DNA of 50,813 nucleotides from JANOXC01 sp031418215 (lineage in GTDB: Bacteria; Bacteroidota; Bacteroidia; AKYH767-A; OLB10), in the NCBI GenBank assembly GCA_031418215.1, contig JANOXC010000014.1:1-50813 (forward strand). The letters run 5' to 3'. The first letter of the stretch is position 1; each line of letters starts with the position of its first letter. Under the pieces are notes generated by a model. That model had not been told where the DNA came from and searched no databases. It saw only the letters and a program-made list of their open reading frames with translations. This document shows, one piece after another, positions 1-8,922 of this stretch. The position numbers and the translations under genes are program-made.

Positions 1-452
1 CAAAGAAAAGAATACTTCTCCCTGATCCTAAATTTAACGATCCGCTGGTAACACGTTTCGTTAATTGCATGATGTACTCGGGCAAAAAGGGAACAAGTTA
101 TGAGTTGTTTTATGATGCCATTGAGAAAGTGGAGAATAAAACGAAAGAAAACGGATTGGAGACCTGGAAAACAGCTTTGAATAATGTAATGCCAGCTGTT
201 GAAGTAAAAAGCAGAAGAGTAGGTGGTGCAACATTTCAGATTCCTTCTGAAGTTCGCCCGGACAGAAAGGTGGCTGTTGGCATGAAATGGATGATATTAT
301 ATGCCCGCAAACGCAATGAAAAAAGTATGGCTGACCGTTTAGCCGGTGAAATCATGGCCGCAGCAAAAGGTGAGGGAGCCTCCGTAAAGAAAAAGGATGA
401 TACACATCGTATGGCAGAAGCAAATAAAGCATTCTCTCATTTTAAAGTTTAA
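1..452 (+). CDS. rpsG: 30S ribosomal protein uS7 (S7), 5'-truncated by window edge
   Basis: The reading frame is open from base 3 without a start, so the first few residues lie outside the window. The visible protein begins KKRILLPDPKFNDPLVTRF, a typical uS7 N-terminal region, and ends at the TAA before 452. uS7 nucleates assembly of the 30S head on the 3' major domain of 16S rRNA and lies near the mRNA exit and E site. fusA follows after 49 bp, the usual str-operon order; rpsL is expected just upstream. Identification is secure; only the N-terminus is missing. Confidence 0.97.
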   Translation, partial: KKRILLPDPKFNDPLVTRFVNCMMYSGKKGTSYELFYDAIEKVENKTKENGLETWKTALNNVMPAVEVKSRRVGGATFQIPSEVRPDRKVAVGMKWMILYARKRNEKSMADRLAGEIMAAAKGEGASVKKKDDTHRMAEANKAFSHFKV

Positions 453-501
453 GAAATTAAGATATAAGATTACATACCAATAGAAAGAAGATCAATCAAA
501 A

Positions 502-2667
502 ATGGCTGCTGAGTCAAAAATAGACCTTAAATACGTTCGTAACATTGGGATTTCCGCTCACATTGATGCCGGTAAGACAACTACTACAGAGCGCATTCTT
601 TATTATACAGGTGTAAACCACAAAATTGGTGAGGTGCATGATGGTGCTGCTACTATGGACTGGATGGTTCAGGAACAAGAGCGCGGTATCACAATTACAT
701 CAGCAGCAACAACAACTTATTGGAGCTATCCTACCAAAAATGGGGAGACTACTCCTGAGACGCAAAAATATAAGATGAATATCATCGACACTCCCGGCCA
801 CGTGGATTTTACCGTGGAGGTGGAGCGTTCATTACGTGTATTAGATGGTGCCGTTGCACTTTTTTGTGCAGTGGGCGGTGTAGAGCCTCAAAGTGAGACG
901 GTTTGGCGCCAAATGAATAAATATGAAGTGCCACGTATTGGTTTCGTTAATAAAATTGACCGTGCAGGTGCTGACTTTTTCAATGTTGTAAAACAAGTTC
1001 GTGAAATGCTTGCTGGGAACCCTGTTCCATTGCAGGTGCCGATAGGTTCAGAAGAAAAATTTAAAGGTGTTGTTGATTTGATCAGCAATAAAGCCATTGT
1101 GTGGAATGATGAAACACAAGGGATGACCTATACTGAGATTCCAATTCCTGATGATTTGAAGGAAGAGGTTCATATGTGGCGTGAAAAATTGGTGGAAGCT
1201 ATTGCTGAATTTGATGACAACCTGATGCAGAAGTTTTTTGACAATCCTGATTCAATTACAGAAGAGGAGATGACAGCTGCGATTCGTAAAGCTACGTGTG
1301 CAATGAAAATTACACCAATCATGTGTGGCTCTGCCTTTAAAAACAAAGGTGTTCAAACCATGTTGGATGCTGTAATGGCGTATTTGCCAAGTCCAATGGA
1401 TATATCTTCTGTAAAGGGAATTAATCCTGATACAGAGCAAATAGAAGAAAGATTTCCTGATCCAAAAGATAAATTTGCTGCACTGGCATTTAAGATTGCA
1501 ACCGATCCTTTCGTAGGACGCCTTGCTTTCTTCCGTGTTTATTCCGGAAAATTGGATGCAGGTTCCTATGTATTGAATGCAAGAACAGGAAAGAATGAGC
1601 GTATATCACGTATCATCCGCATGCATGCCAATAAACAAAACCCAATCGATACAATCGAAGCCGGAGATATTGGCGCTGCTGTTGGTTTTAAAGAAATAAA
1701 GACTGGCGACACATTATGCGATGAGAAGTTTCCTATCGTGTTGGAGTCAATGAGTTTCCCTGAGCCGGTAATCGGTTTAGCTGTGGAGCCTAAGACACAA
1801 GCTGACCAGGATAAGTTAGGTATGGCATTGGCTAAACTGGCTGAAGAAGATCCAACATTCCGTGTTAATTCAGATCAGGATACCGGTCAGACTATCATTA
1901 GCGGAATGGGGGAGTTGCATCTGGAGATTATCGTTGACCGTTTAAAACGAGAGTTTAAAGTTGAATGTAACCAAGGCGCGCCTCAGGTTTCCTATAAAGA
2001 AGCTATTACTGCTACTATTAAACACCGTGAAGTTTATAAAAAACAGACTGGTGGTCGTGGTAAATTTGCCGATATTCAAATATCTATTGGACCTGTTGAT
2101 GCCGACTTTGATATTGTAAAGAGCAAAGGGGGATTACAGTTCGAAAATGAGATCTCAGGTGGTAATATCCCAAGGGAATTTATTCCTGCTGTGGAGAAAG
2201 GTTTCCGCGAAGCAATGAGTAATGGTGTGTTAGCGGGTTATGCCCTCGACAGCTTAAAGGTTGTATTGTTCGATGGTTCTTACCATAACGTTGACTCTGA
2301 TGCATTATCATTTGAGATCTGTGCAAAGACAGCATTCCGTGAAGCATTGCCAAAAGCAAAACCTGTATTACTTGAGCCCATTATGAAGGTAGAAGTTGTA
2401 ACACCAGATGAGAATCTTGGTGATGTAATGGGTGACTTGAATAAGCGAAGAGGACATATGGAAGGGATGGATACACGCGCCGGAGCTCAGGTTGTAAGGG
2501 CAAAAGTTCCACTTTCTGAAATGTTTGGTTATGTAACATCGTTACGAACCATTACTTCAGGACGAGCATCTTCAACAATGGAATTCTCGCATTATGCTGA
2601 AGTGCCTAAATCACTTTCTGAAGAAGTAATTGCAAAAGTAAAAGGGCGCGCAGCAGAGAAAGTTTAA
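502..2667 (+). CDS. fusA: Translation elongation factor G
   Basis: A 721-residue translational GTPase that drives translocation of tRNA and mRNA and, with RRF, ribosome recycling. Visible G motifs: AHIDAGKTTTT (about 20-29), RGITITSA, DTPGHVD, NKID and GSAFKNKG. The length fits EF-G, with domains III-V following; the stretch GGNIPREFIPAVEKGF is typical of domain IV. The ATG at 502 sits in an A-rich context (aatcaaaaATG) without a Shine-Dalgarno sequence. No tuf gene follows: rpsJ comes next after 67 bp, the arrangement typical of Bacteroidota. It lies on the long ribosomal transcript, so co-expression with ribosomal proteins is expected. Confidence 0.98.
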   Translation: MAAESKIDLKYVRNIGISAHIDAGKTTTTERILYYTGVNHKIGEVHDGAATMDWMVQEQERGITITSAATTTYWSYPTKNGETTPETQKYKMNIIDTPGHVDFTVEVERSLRVLDGAVALFCAVGGVEPQSETVWRQMNKYEVPRIGFVNKIDRAGADFFNVVKQVREMLAGNPVPLQVPIGSEEKFKGVVDLISNKAIVWNDETQGMTYTEIPIPDDLKEEVHMWREKLVEAIAEFDDNLMQKFFDNPDSITEEEMTAAIRKATCAMKITPIMCGSAFKNKGVQTMLDAVMAYLPSPMDISSVKGINPDTEQIEERFPDPKDKFAALAFKIATDPFVGRLAFFRVYSGKLDAGSYVLNARTGKNERISRIIRMHANKQNPIDTIEAGDIGAAVGFKEIKTGDTLCDEKFPIVLESMSFPEPVIGLAVEPKTQADQDKLGMALAKLAEEDPTFRVNSDQDTGQTIISGMGELHLEIIVDRLKREFKVECNQGAPQVSYKEAITATIKHREVYKKQTGGRGKFADIQISIGPVDADFDIVKSKGGLQFENEISGGNIPREFIPAVEKGFREAMSNGVLAGYALDSLKVVLFDGSYHNVDSDALSFEICAKTAFREALPKAKPVLLEPIMKVEVVTPDENLGDVMGDLNKRRGHMEGMDTRAGAQVVRAKVPLSEMFGYVTSLRTITSGRASSTMEFSHYAEVPKSLSEEVIAKVKGRAAEKV

Positions 2668-2734
2668 TATTCGAATAGCAAAATTAGATTCATTAAAATA
2701 TATATAATCGTTCTTACAAAAAACACAATAGTCA

Positions 2735-3040
2735 ATGAGTCAGAAAATCAGAATCAAACTTAAATCTTACGATTATAATCTCGTAGATAAGTCGGCAGAG
2801 AAAATTGTGAAAACAGTAAAGCCAACAGGCGCAATTGTTAGTGGTCCAATTCCACTGCCAACGGAGAAAAAGATCTATACTGTATTGCGTTCACCACACG
2901 TAAATAAGAAGGCGAGGGAGCAATTCCAATTATGTTCTTATAAGCGTTTGCTGGATATTTACAGCTCAACTGCAAAAACTGTTGATGCTTTAATGAAATT
3001 AGAGTTGCCTAGTGGAGTGGAAGTGGAGATTAAAGTTTAA
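2735..3040 (+). CDS. rpsJ: 30S ribosomal protein uS10 (S10)
   Basis: A 101-residue protein with the classic uS10 pattern: IRIKLKSYDY near the N-terminus, TGAIVSGPIPLPT in the middle and SPHVNKKAREQF before the C-terminal strand. uS10 sits in the 30S head; in bacteria it also acts as NusE, pairing with NusB in antitermination. It is the first gene of the S10 block, 67 bp after fusA. An alternating TA run (2699-2706) lies just upstream. I see no independent promoter, so readthrough from fusA is the simplest view. Confidence 0.97.
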   Translation: MSQKIRIKLKSYDYNLVDKSAEKIVKTVKPTGAIVSGPIPLPTEKKIYTVLRSPHVNKKAREQFQLCSYKRLLDIYSSTAKTVDALMKLELPSGVEVEIKV

Positions 3041-3122
3041 AAGGTCTTTACACGAATACGTTCTTTACCATATTATTTATTTATTCATAATTAAACCAAA
3101 ACAACTAATACAATTAGTTAAG

Positions 3123-3740
3123 ATGGCAGGAATCATAGGAAGAAAAATTGGGATGACCAGCATATTTGATGCTGATGGAAAAAACATTCCCGTAACAGTA
3201 ATTGAAGCAGGTCCATGTGTTGTTACACAAGTAAGGACTGCAGAGAAAGATGGCTATTCGGCTGTCCAGTTAGCCTTTGGGGAAAAGCGCGAAAAGAGCA
3301 CTACCCAGGCTATGAAAGGACATTTTGATAAAGCACAGACTACCCCCAAGTTAAAATTGGTGGAGTTTCGTGATTTTGACCAGGATGTCAATCTAGGTGA
3401 TGTATTAAAAGCTGACCTGTTCGCTGAAGGCGATTTTTGTCAGGTTGTAGGTACTTCAAAGGGAAAAGGTTTTCAGGGTGTTGTAAAGCGTCACAATTTT
3501 AGTGGTGTTGGTGGTGCTACGCATGGCCAGCACAATCGTTTGCGTGCGCCCGGTTCACGTGGAGCTTCATCATGGCCGTCACGCGTATTCAAAGGAATTC
3601 GCACAGCGGGACATATGGGTACCGATCGTGTTAAATTAACAAATCTTCAAGTAGTAAAAGTGTTGTTGGATGAGAACCTTATCTTAATTAAAGGTGCGAT
3701 TCCGGGACATAAAGGTTCATTTATAACAGTGGAGAAATAA
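3123..3740 (+). CDS. rplC: 50S ribosomal protein uL3 (L3)
   Basis: The 205-residue protein starts MAGIIGRKIGMTSIF, the conserved uL3 N-terminus. The frame is open further upstream (from 3012), but that part overlaps rpsJ and does not resemble uL3, so ATG 3123 is chosen. uL3 is an early assembly protein whose internal extension reaches the peptidyl-transferase centre; the loop GVVKRHNFSGVGGATHGQHN is recognisable. It follows rpsJ by 82 bp and is separated from rplD by two bases (TAA-TC-ATG), suggesting translational coupling. Confidence 0.97.
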   Translation: MAGIIGRKIGMTSIFDADGKNIPVTVIEAGPCVVTQVRTAEKDGYSAVQLAFGEKREKSTTQAMKGHFDKAQTTPKLKLVEFRDFDQDVNLGDVLKADLFAEGDFCQVVGTSKGKGFQGVVKRHNFSGVGGATHGQHNRLRAPGSRGASSWPSRVFKGIRTAGHMGTDRVKLTNLQVVKVLLDENLILIKGAIPGHKGSFITVEK

Positions 3741-3742
3741 TC

Positions 3743-4378
3743 ATGGAAATAAGCATTGTAAATATTACTGGCCAGGATACAGGTCGTAAGGTAAAGCTGA
3801 ATGATGGCATTTTCGGAATCGAGCCGAATGATCATGCTATTTATCTGGATGTGAAACAACACCTTGCCAATAAACGCCAGGGAACACATAAATCCAAAGA
3901 AAGGAATGAGGTTTCTGGTACTACCAAGAAGCTTAAACGCCAGAAAGGTACTGGTGGTGCTCGTGCCGGTTCAATGAAATCGCCATTGTTTGTTGGTGGA
4001 GGAAGGGTGTTTGGTCCAAGACCACGCGATTACTCTTTCAAATTGAATAAGAAACTTAAGCGCCTTGCACGTTTATCGGCATTGAGCTACAAGGCAAAGA
4101 ATAATAATATCATGATCCTGGAAAACTTCAGCTTTGATGCACCAAGGACTAAGCAAATGATAGAATTGATTTCCAATCTCAAAGTTGCTGACAAAAAAAC
4201 ACTCCTGGTGATTCCACAGACGAATAAAAACATATATTTGTCGTCCCGAAATTTACAGGGTAAAAAAGTTGTAACTGCCTCTGATTTAAACACCTATGAT
4301 ATTCTAAATGCCGGCAATCTTCTCATATTAGAAGGATCGCTCGAGGTTATGGAAACTATCATGCTAAAAGAAAATTAA
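3743..4378 (+). CDS. rplD: 50S ribosomal protein uL4 (L4)
   Basis: A 211-residue protein with the uL4 tunnel-loop region around KLKRQKGTGGARAGSMKSPLFVGGG (about residues 63-88) and the following GPRPRDYSFKLNKK segment. uL4 lines the constriction of the nascent-peptide exit tunnel; in enterobacteria it also represses its own operon. No equivalent leader can be judged here. The start lies two bases after the rplC stop. A 99-bp gap separates it from rplW; it contains only a tiny CTAG-bounded stem and nothing else I recognise. Confidence 0.97.
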   Translation: MEISIVNITGQDTGRKVKLNDGIFGIEPNDHAIYLDVKQHLANKRQGTHKSKERNEVSGTTKKLKRQKGTGGARAGSMKSPLFVGGGRVFGPRPRDYSFKLNKKLKRLARLSALSYKAKNNNIMILENFSFDAPRTKQMIELISNLKVADKKTLLVIPQTNKNIYLSSRNLQGKKVVTASDLNTYDILNAGNLLILEGSLEVMETIMLKEN

Positions 4379-4477
4379 CAACCTGGCCTAGAAACACTAG
4401 AAATATTGATTCATTGCCGGGTTAATAGTCAAAATAAACTAAGTGTCATTGGCACGATAAACCAATAGAAAAACAAA

Positions 4478-4768
4478 ATGGAAATCTTAAAAAAGCCGAT
4501 TGTAACAGAAAAAATGAATAAGATGACGGAGAAACAACCCCGTTATGGATTCATTGTTGACAAACGCGCAAACAAAATTGACATTAAGAAGGCCGTTGAA
4601 AAGATGTACGGCGTTACGGTTGAATCGGTAAATACCATGATTAATCGTGGGAAGACAATGACACGTGGTACCAAAGGTGGTTTTGTAACAGGCTCACGGT
4701 CTGATGCAAAAAAGGCAATTGTGACCCTAAAGAAAGGTGAGATCATTGATTTCTTTAGCAACATTTAA
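4478..4768 (+). CDS. rplW: 50S ribosomal protein uL23 (L23)
   Basis: A 96-residue protein of the size expected for uL23. It has ILKKPIVTEKMN at the N-terminus and the loop RGKTMTRGTKGG (about 62-73) before the C-terminal strand. uL23 sits at the tunnel exit on the large subunit and is the docking site for trigger factor and SRP. It lies between rplD and rplB in the standard S10 order, with 21 bp to rplB. The start context is gaaaaacaaaATG, with no Shine-Dalgarno. Confidence 0.96.
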   Translation: MEILKKPIVTEKMNKMTEKQPRYGFIVDKRANKIDIKKAVEKMYGVTVESVNTMINRGKTMTRGTKGGFVTGSRSDAKKAIVTLKKGEIIDFFSNI

Positions 4769-4789
4769 TCATTATTAGAAGAAAAGAAA

Positions 4790-5617
<828 letters not shown>

Positions 5618-5655
5618 TAATAATAGAAACTGAATAAATAATTCATCAGTTACCA

Positions 5656-5934
5656 ATGAGTCGCTCACTAAAAAAAGGTCCTTACATCGACGCTACGCTC
5701 GATAAAAAGGTAGTCGTAATGAATGATAACCGCAAAAAGACGGTTATTAAAACCTGGTCACGCAGAAGCATGATCTCCCCGGAATTCGTGGGCCATACTT
5801 TTGCTGTACACAATGGAAATAAGTTCATTCCTGTGTATGTATCAGAAAATATGGTAGGCCATAAGTTGGGGGAATTTGCTCCGACTCGTACTTTCAGAGG
5901 ACATTCTGGTAACAAGGATAAAGCCACTAAATAA
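5656..5934 (+). CDS. rpsS: 30S ribosomal protein uS19 (S19)
   Basis: A 92-residue protein beginning MSRSLKKGPYID and containing IKTWSRRSMISPEFVGHTFAVHNG (about 31-54) and LGEFAPTRTFRGH, all uS19 landmarks. uS19 lies in the 30S head, pairs with uS13 and contacts the large subunit through a head bridge. The stop is followed two bases later by the rplV start (TAA-TC-ATG), the same junction as rplC/rplD and rpmC/rpsQ. Confidence 0.97.
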   Translation: MSRSLKKGPYIDATLDKKVVVMNDNRKKTVIKTWSRRSMISPEFVGHTFAVHNGNKFIPVYVSENMVGHKLGEFAPTRTFRGHSGNKDKATK

Positions 5935-5936
5935 TC

Positions 5937-6377
5937 ATGGGAGCAAGAAAAAGATTATCCGCTGAAGCGCGTAAAGAGGAATTGAAAACAATTGCTTTTG
6001 CCAAGTTGAATAACTGTCCTACATCTCCAAGGAAAATGAGGTTGGTGGCTGATATGATTCGCGGTAAAAGAGCTGATATGGCTTTAAACATGTTGCGCTT
6101 CAGTACAAAAGAAGCTGCAGGCCGTTTAGAGAAATTATTAATGTCGGCGCTGAACAACTGGCAGGCGAAAAACGAAGCACTTCGTATTGAAGAGCATGAG
6201 TTAATCGTTCAGGAAGTGCATGTAGCAGGAGGCCGTCAATTAAAGCGCTTGCGCCCGGCTCCACAAGGACGTGGTCATCGTATCCGTAAACGTTCCAATC
6301 ATATTACGATGGTTGTGGGAGCAAAAAATGAAACTCCAGTAGAAGTAACAGAACAATTAACAACAGAAAATAACTAA
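5937..6377 (+). CDS. rplV: 50S ribosomal protein uL22 (L22)
   Basis: A 146-residue protein, longer than the roughly 110 residues common in proteobacteria. The core is clear: NCPTSPRKMRLVADMIRGK and, near the tunnel hairpin, GGRQLKRLRPAPQGRGHRIRK. uL22 reaches into the exit tunnel with this hairpin; changes there affect macrolide binding in other species. The extra length is an N-terminal basic region and an acidic, Thr-rich tail (VEVTEQLTTENN). It sits between rpsS (2 bp) and rpsC (9 bp). Confidence 0.96.
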   Translation: MGARKRLSAEARKEELKTIAFAKLNNCPTSPRKMRLVADMIRGKRADMALNMLRFSTKEAAGRLEKLLMSALNNWQAKNEALRIEEHELIVQEVHVAGGRQLKRLRPAPQGRGHRIRKRSNHITMVVGAKNETPVEVTEQLTTENN

Positions 6378-6386
6378 TAATCGCGA

Positions 6387-7199
6387 ATGGGACAAAAAAC
6401 CAACCCGATAGGCAATCGTTTAGGTATCATACGTGGCTGGGATTCAAACTGGTACGGTGGTGATAAATACGCTGATAAGCTCGTTGAAGATGAAAAGATC
6501 AGGAGTTACCTGATGGCACGACTTGCGAAAGGCGGCGTTTCAAAAATTGTAATTGAGCGAACTTTGAAGCTAATTACGGTAACTATCCATACTGCTCGTC
6601 CTGGTATTGTAATCGGAAAAGGTGGTCAGGAAGTAGATAAGCTGAAAGAAGAAATAAAAAAGCTTACCAAGAAAGATGTGCAAATCAATATCTACGAAAT
6701 TAAACGTCCTGAATTGGATGCACAATTAGTAGCCGATGGTATAGCACGTCAGTTGGAAGCACGTATCTCTTTCCGTCGTGCTATGAAAACTTCAGTTGCC
6801 TCTACAATTAGAATGGGCGCTGAAGGGATCAAAGTGATGGTATCCGGTCGATTGGGTGGAGCTGAAATGGCAAGAAGCGAACAATATAAAGAAGGACGTA
6901 CGCCACTTCATACATTCCGCGCAGATATTGATTATGCCTTAGGAGAAGCATTAACAACCTATGGTTTAATCGGTGTGAAAGTTTGGATATGCCGTGGTGA
7001 AGTTTATGGTAAACGCGATTTATCTCCAAACTTTGGTATAGCAGGTACAGTGAAAGGTGCAAAAGGCGGAGAGCGCTCTGAAAGAAGCGACCGTGGTGGT
7101 GATCGTCCTCGTGGCGGCGACCGTGGCGGCAGAGGCGGAGGTGGTGATCGCGGTGGCAGAGGTGGTGACCGTGGAGGCAGATCAAAATCAAATAATTAA
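6387..7199 (+). CDS. rpsC: 30S ribosomal protein uS3 (S3) with RGG-rich C-terminal tail
   Basis: A 270-residue protein. The first ~220 residues are standard uS3: MGQKTNPIGNRLGIIRGWDS, a KH-type segment with TARPGIVIGKGGQEVDKL (about 68-85), and the SGRLGGAEMARSE region. uS3 lines the mRNA entry tunnel of the 30S head and contributes to mRNA unwinding. From about residue 226 a tail of some 45 residues, rich in Gly, Arg, Asp and Ser, carries repeated GGDRGGR-like units. Proteobacterial uS3 is about 233 residues, so the tail is an addition. The DNA below the tail is locally GC-rich and repetitive (about 7060-7190). Confidence 0.97.
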   Translation: MGQKTNPIGNRLGIIRGWDSNWYGGDKYADKLVEDEKIRSYLMARLAKGGVSKIVIERTLKLITVTIHTARPGIVIGKGGQEVDKLKEEIKKLTKKDVQINIYEIKRPELDAQLVADGIARQLEARISFRRAMKTSVASTIRMGAEGIKVMVSGRLGGAEMARSEQYKEGRTPLHTFRADIDYALGEALTTYGLIGVKVWICRGEVYGKRDLSPNFGIAGTVKGAKGGERSERSDRGGDRPRGGDRGGRGGGGDRGGRGGDRGGRSKSNN

Positions 7200-7221
7200 T
7201 TACATCTGATATAGTTGAAAT

Positions 7222-7641
7222 ATGTTACAGCCGAAGAAAACGAAATTCAGAAAACAGCATAAGATGGTCCCAAGTGGCACAGCTACGCGCGGAACATCCA
7301 TTGCATTCGGATCGTTTGCTATTAAATCATTGGAAACGAAATGGATTACTTCCCGCCAGATAGAGGCTGCCCGCGTTGCGGTAACCCGTTATATGAAGCG
7401 TGAAGGACAGATATGGTGCCGTATATTTCCTGATAAGCCAATTACCCGCAAACCTCAGGAAGTGCGTATGGGAAAAGGAAAAGGAGCTCCGGAGTATTGG
7501 GTAGCTACAGTAAAACCAGGTACCGTAATATTTGAAGCGGAAGGTGTTTCTGTTGAAACAGCAAAAGAAGCCTTACGTCTGGCAGCTCAAAAACTACCAG
7601 TTACAACAAGATTTGTTGTAAGACCGGATTATGCAGCATAA
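7222..7641 (+). CDS. rplP: 50S ribosomal protein uL16 (L16)
   Basis: A 139-residue protein starting MLQPKKTKFRKQHK and containing RVAVTRYMKREGQIWCRIFPDKPIT and RMGKGKGAPEYWVA, diagnostic for uL16. It helps position A-site tRNA near the peptidyl-transferase centre and joins late in 50S assembly. The loop GKGKGAPEYW contains the arginine-bearing segment that other bacteria hydroxylate; no statement on modification can be made here. Canonical position between rpsC and rpmC. Confidence 0.97.
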   Translation: MLQPKKTKFRKQHKMVPSGTATRGTSIAFGSFAIKSLETKWITSRQIEAARVAVTRYMKREGQIWCRIFPDKPITRKPQEVRMGKGKGAPEYWVATVKPGTVIFEAEGVSVETAKEALRLAAQKLPVTTRFVVRPDYAA

Positions 7642-7658
7642 CTAATACAAGAAAAAAC

Positions 7659-7865
7659 ATGAAGCAGGATATCGTAAAAGACTTGACCACGGACGAGGTT
7701 CGTGATAAAATAATAGATGAGCGTGCAAATTATCGTAAGATGAAATTGTCTCATGCAGTATCTCCAATGGAAAACCCAATGAAGATTCGTAATTCACGCA
7801 AAGTCATTGCCCGTCTGGAGACGGAATTAAAAAAACGTAATACTCAAAATCAATCAGCTCAGTAA
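7659..7865 (+). CDS. rpmC: 50S ribosomal protein uL29 (L29)
   Basis: A 68-residue mostly helical protein of the right size for uL29, with LTTDEVRDKIIDERANYRKMKLSHAV and the conserved C-terminal pattern NPMKIRNSRKVIARLETELKKR. uL29 lies next to uL23 at the tunnel exit. Its assignment rests on this pattern plus the invariant rplP-rpmC-rpsQ order. The stop TAA is followed two bases later by the ATG of rpsQ. Confidence 0.95.
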   Translation: MKQDIVKDLTTDEVRDKIIDERANYRKMKLSHAVSPMENPMKIRNSRKVIARLETELKKRNTQNQSAQ

Positions 7866-7867
7866 TC

Positions 7868-8128
7868 ATGGAAATTGAAAGAGCGCTTCGTAAAGAACGT
7901 ATCGGTACAGTAACAAGTACCAAGATGAATAAATCAATTGTTGTTAGCGTGGAAAGCCGCGAGAAACATCCGATGTATGGTAAATTCATCAAGAAGACTA
8001 AAAAATTTATGGCTCATGATGAAAAGAATGAGTGCGGTGTTGGCGACACAGTTCGTATCAGTGAGGTGCGCCCGCTAAGTAAATTGAAGCGATGGAGATT
8101 GATTGCCGTTGTTGAAAAAGCGAAATAA
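7868..8128 (+). CDS. rpsQ: 30S ribosomal protein uS17 (S17)
   Basis: An 86-residue OB-fold protein with RKERIGTVTSTKMNKSIVVSVE and the loop HPMYGKFIKKTKKFMAHDE, then GDTVRISEVRPLSKLKRWRL, typical of uS17. It binds the 5' and central domains of 16S rRNA early in assembly. It ends the S10 block; the 85-bp gap to rplN contains only very small potential stems (for example around 8180-8196) and no clear terminator, so transcription probably continues into spc genes. Confidence 0.97.
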   Translation: MEIERALRKERIGTVTSTKMNKSIVVSVESREKHPMYGKFIKKTKKFMAHDEKNECGVGDTVRISEVRPLSKLKRWRLIAVVEKAK

Positions 8129-8213
8129 TCAGTAAGTAAATAATAAAAAAAGAAACAGGAAACTGTAATAATAAACGCGCCTGCAAAGGCAGAAGAAAAC
8201 TCCAAACTAAAAA

Positions 8214-8582
8214 ATGATACAGCAAGAATCGAGATTAGTTGTAGCCGATAACAGTGGTGCCAAAGAGGTGCTTTGTATTCGTGTGCTCGGTGGAACCGGG
8301 AAGCGATATGCTTCACTTGGAGACAAAATCGTTGTGACCGTCAAGCATGCAATTCCTTCAGGTAACGTGAAAAAAGGAACGGTATCGAAAGCCGTTATTG
8401 TTCGTGTTAGCAAAGAAGTGCGCAGAAATGATGGATCCTACATCCGATTTGATGACAATGCCGTGGTATTGCTGAATAATCAGGATGAATTGAGAGGTAC
8501 AAGGATCTTCGGACCCGTAGCACGTGAGTTGCGTGAAAAACAGTTTATGAAAATAGTTTCTTTAGCACCGGAGGTATTATAA
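8214..8582 (+). CDS. rplN: 50S ribosomal protein uL14 (L14)
   Basis: A 122-residue protein, exactly the usual length, with MIQQESRLVVADNSGAKEV at the start and GSYIRFDDNAVVLLN and GTRIFGPVAREL further on. uL14 lies at the subunit interface, forms intersubunit bridges and is the docking site of the silencing factor RsfS. First gene of the spc block. Its stop is one base before the rplX ATG; a chance GGAGG near its end lies close to the rplX start but is part of the codons for PEV. Confidence 0.98.
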   Translation: MIQQESRLVVADNSGAKEVLCIRVLGGTGKRYASLGDKIVVTVKHAIPSGNVKKGTVSKAVIVRVSKEVRRNDGSYIRFDDNAVVLLNNQDELRGTRIFGPVARELREKQFMKIVSLAPEVL

Positions 8583-8583
8583 G

Positions 8584-8922
8584 ATGGAAAGGAAAAAGAA
8601 TAAACAACCAAAACTCAATATCCGCAAAGGCGATATTGTAAAAGTTATAAGTGGTGATTCAAAAGGTCAGCAGGGTAAAGTGTTGGAAGTAATTCCGGCC
8701 GTTCGCAGAGTTTTAGTGGAGAAAGTAAACCTGGTATCAAAGGCATCACGCCCAACAGCAGAAAATACACAAGGGGGCATCATTAAAAAAGAAGCACCGA
8801 TTCATATTTCCAAAGTGATGTTGATTGATCCGAAAGGAGGAAAACCAACTCGCGTTGGAAGGAAAGAAGTTGATGGAAAATTAGTTCGTTACGCAAAAAA
8901 ATCAGGGGAGGTAATTAAATAA
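8584..8922 (+). CDS. rplX: 50S ribosomal protein uL24 (L24)
   Basis: A 112-residue protein with the KOW motif KGDIVKVISGDSKGQQGKVLEV (about 16-37), followed by GGIIKKEAPIHISKVMLIDP, matching uL24. It is one of the two assembly-initiator proteins of the 50S subunit and binds domain I of 23S rRNA near the tunnel exit. It shares one base with the next start (TAATG at 8920-8924), implying translational coupling with rplE. Confidence 0.97.
   Translation: MERKKNKQPKLNIRKGDIVKVISGDSKGQQGKVLEVIPAVRRVLVEKVNLVSKASRPTAENTQGGIIKKEAPIHISKVMLIDPKGGKPTRVGRKEVDGKLVRYAKKSGEVIK

Noticed and set aside
2668..2734. Possible internal promoter before rpsJ in the AT-rich fusA-rpsJ gap
   Set aside because: No TAnnTTTG element; the TATATATA run is one of many in the window and is not evidence of a promoter.
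6829..7191. 120-residue reverse-strand open frame rich in His and Leu opposite rpsC
   Set aside because: It is the antisense of the repetitive Gly/Arg-rich tail of uS3; composition (His/Arg/Leu runs) is an artefact of the complementary codons and it overlaps a certain gene.
8560..8583. GGAGG upstream of rplX as a Shine-Dalgarno site
   Set aside because: It lies within the conserved codons for the uL14 C-terminus, and neighbouring genes lack such sites, so it is likely a coincidence.
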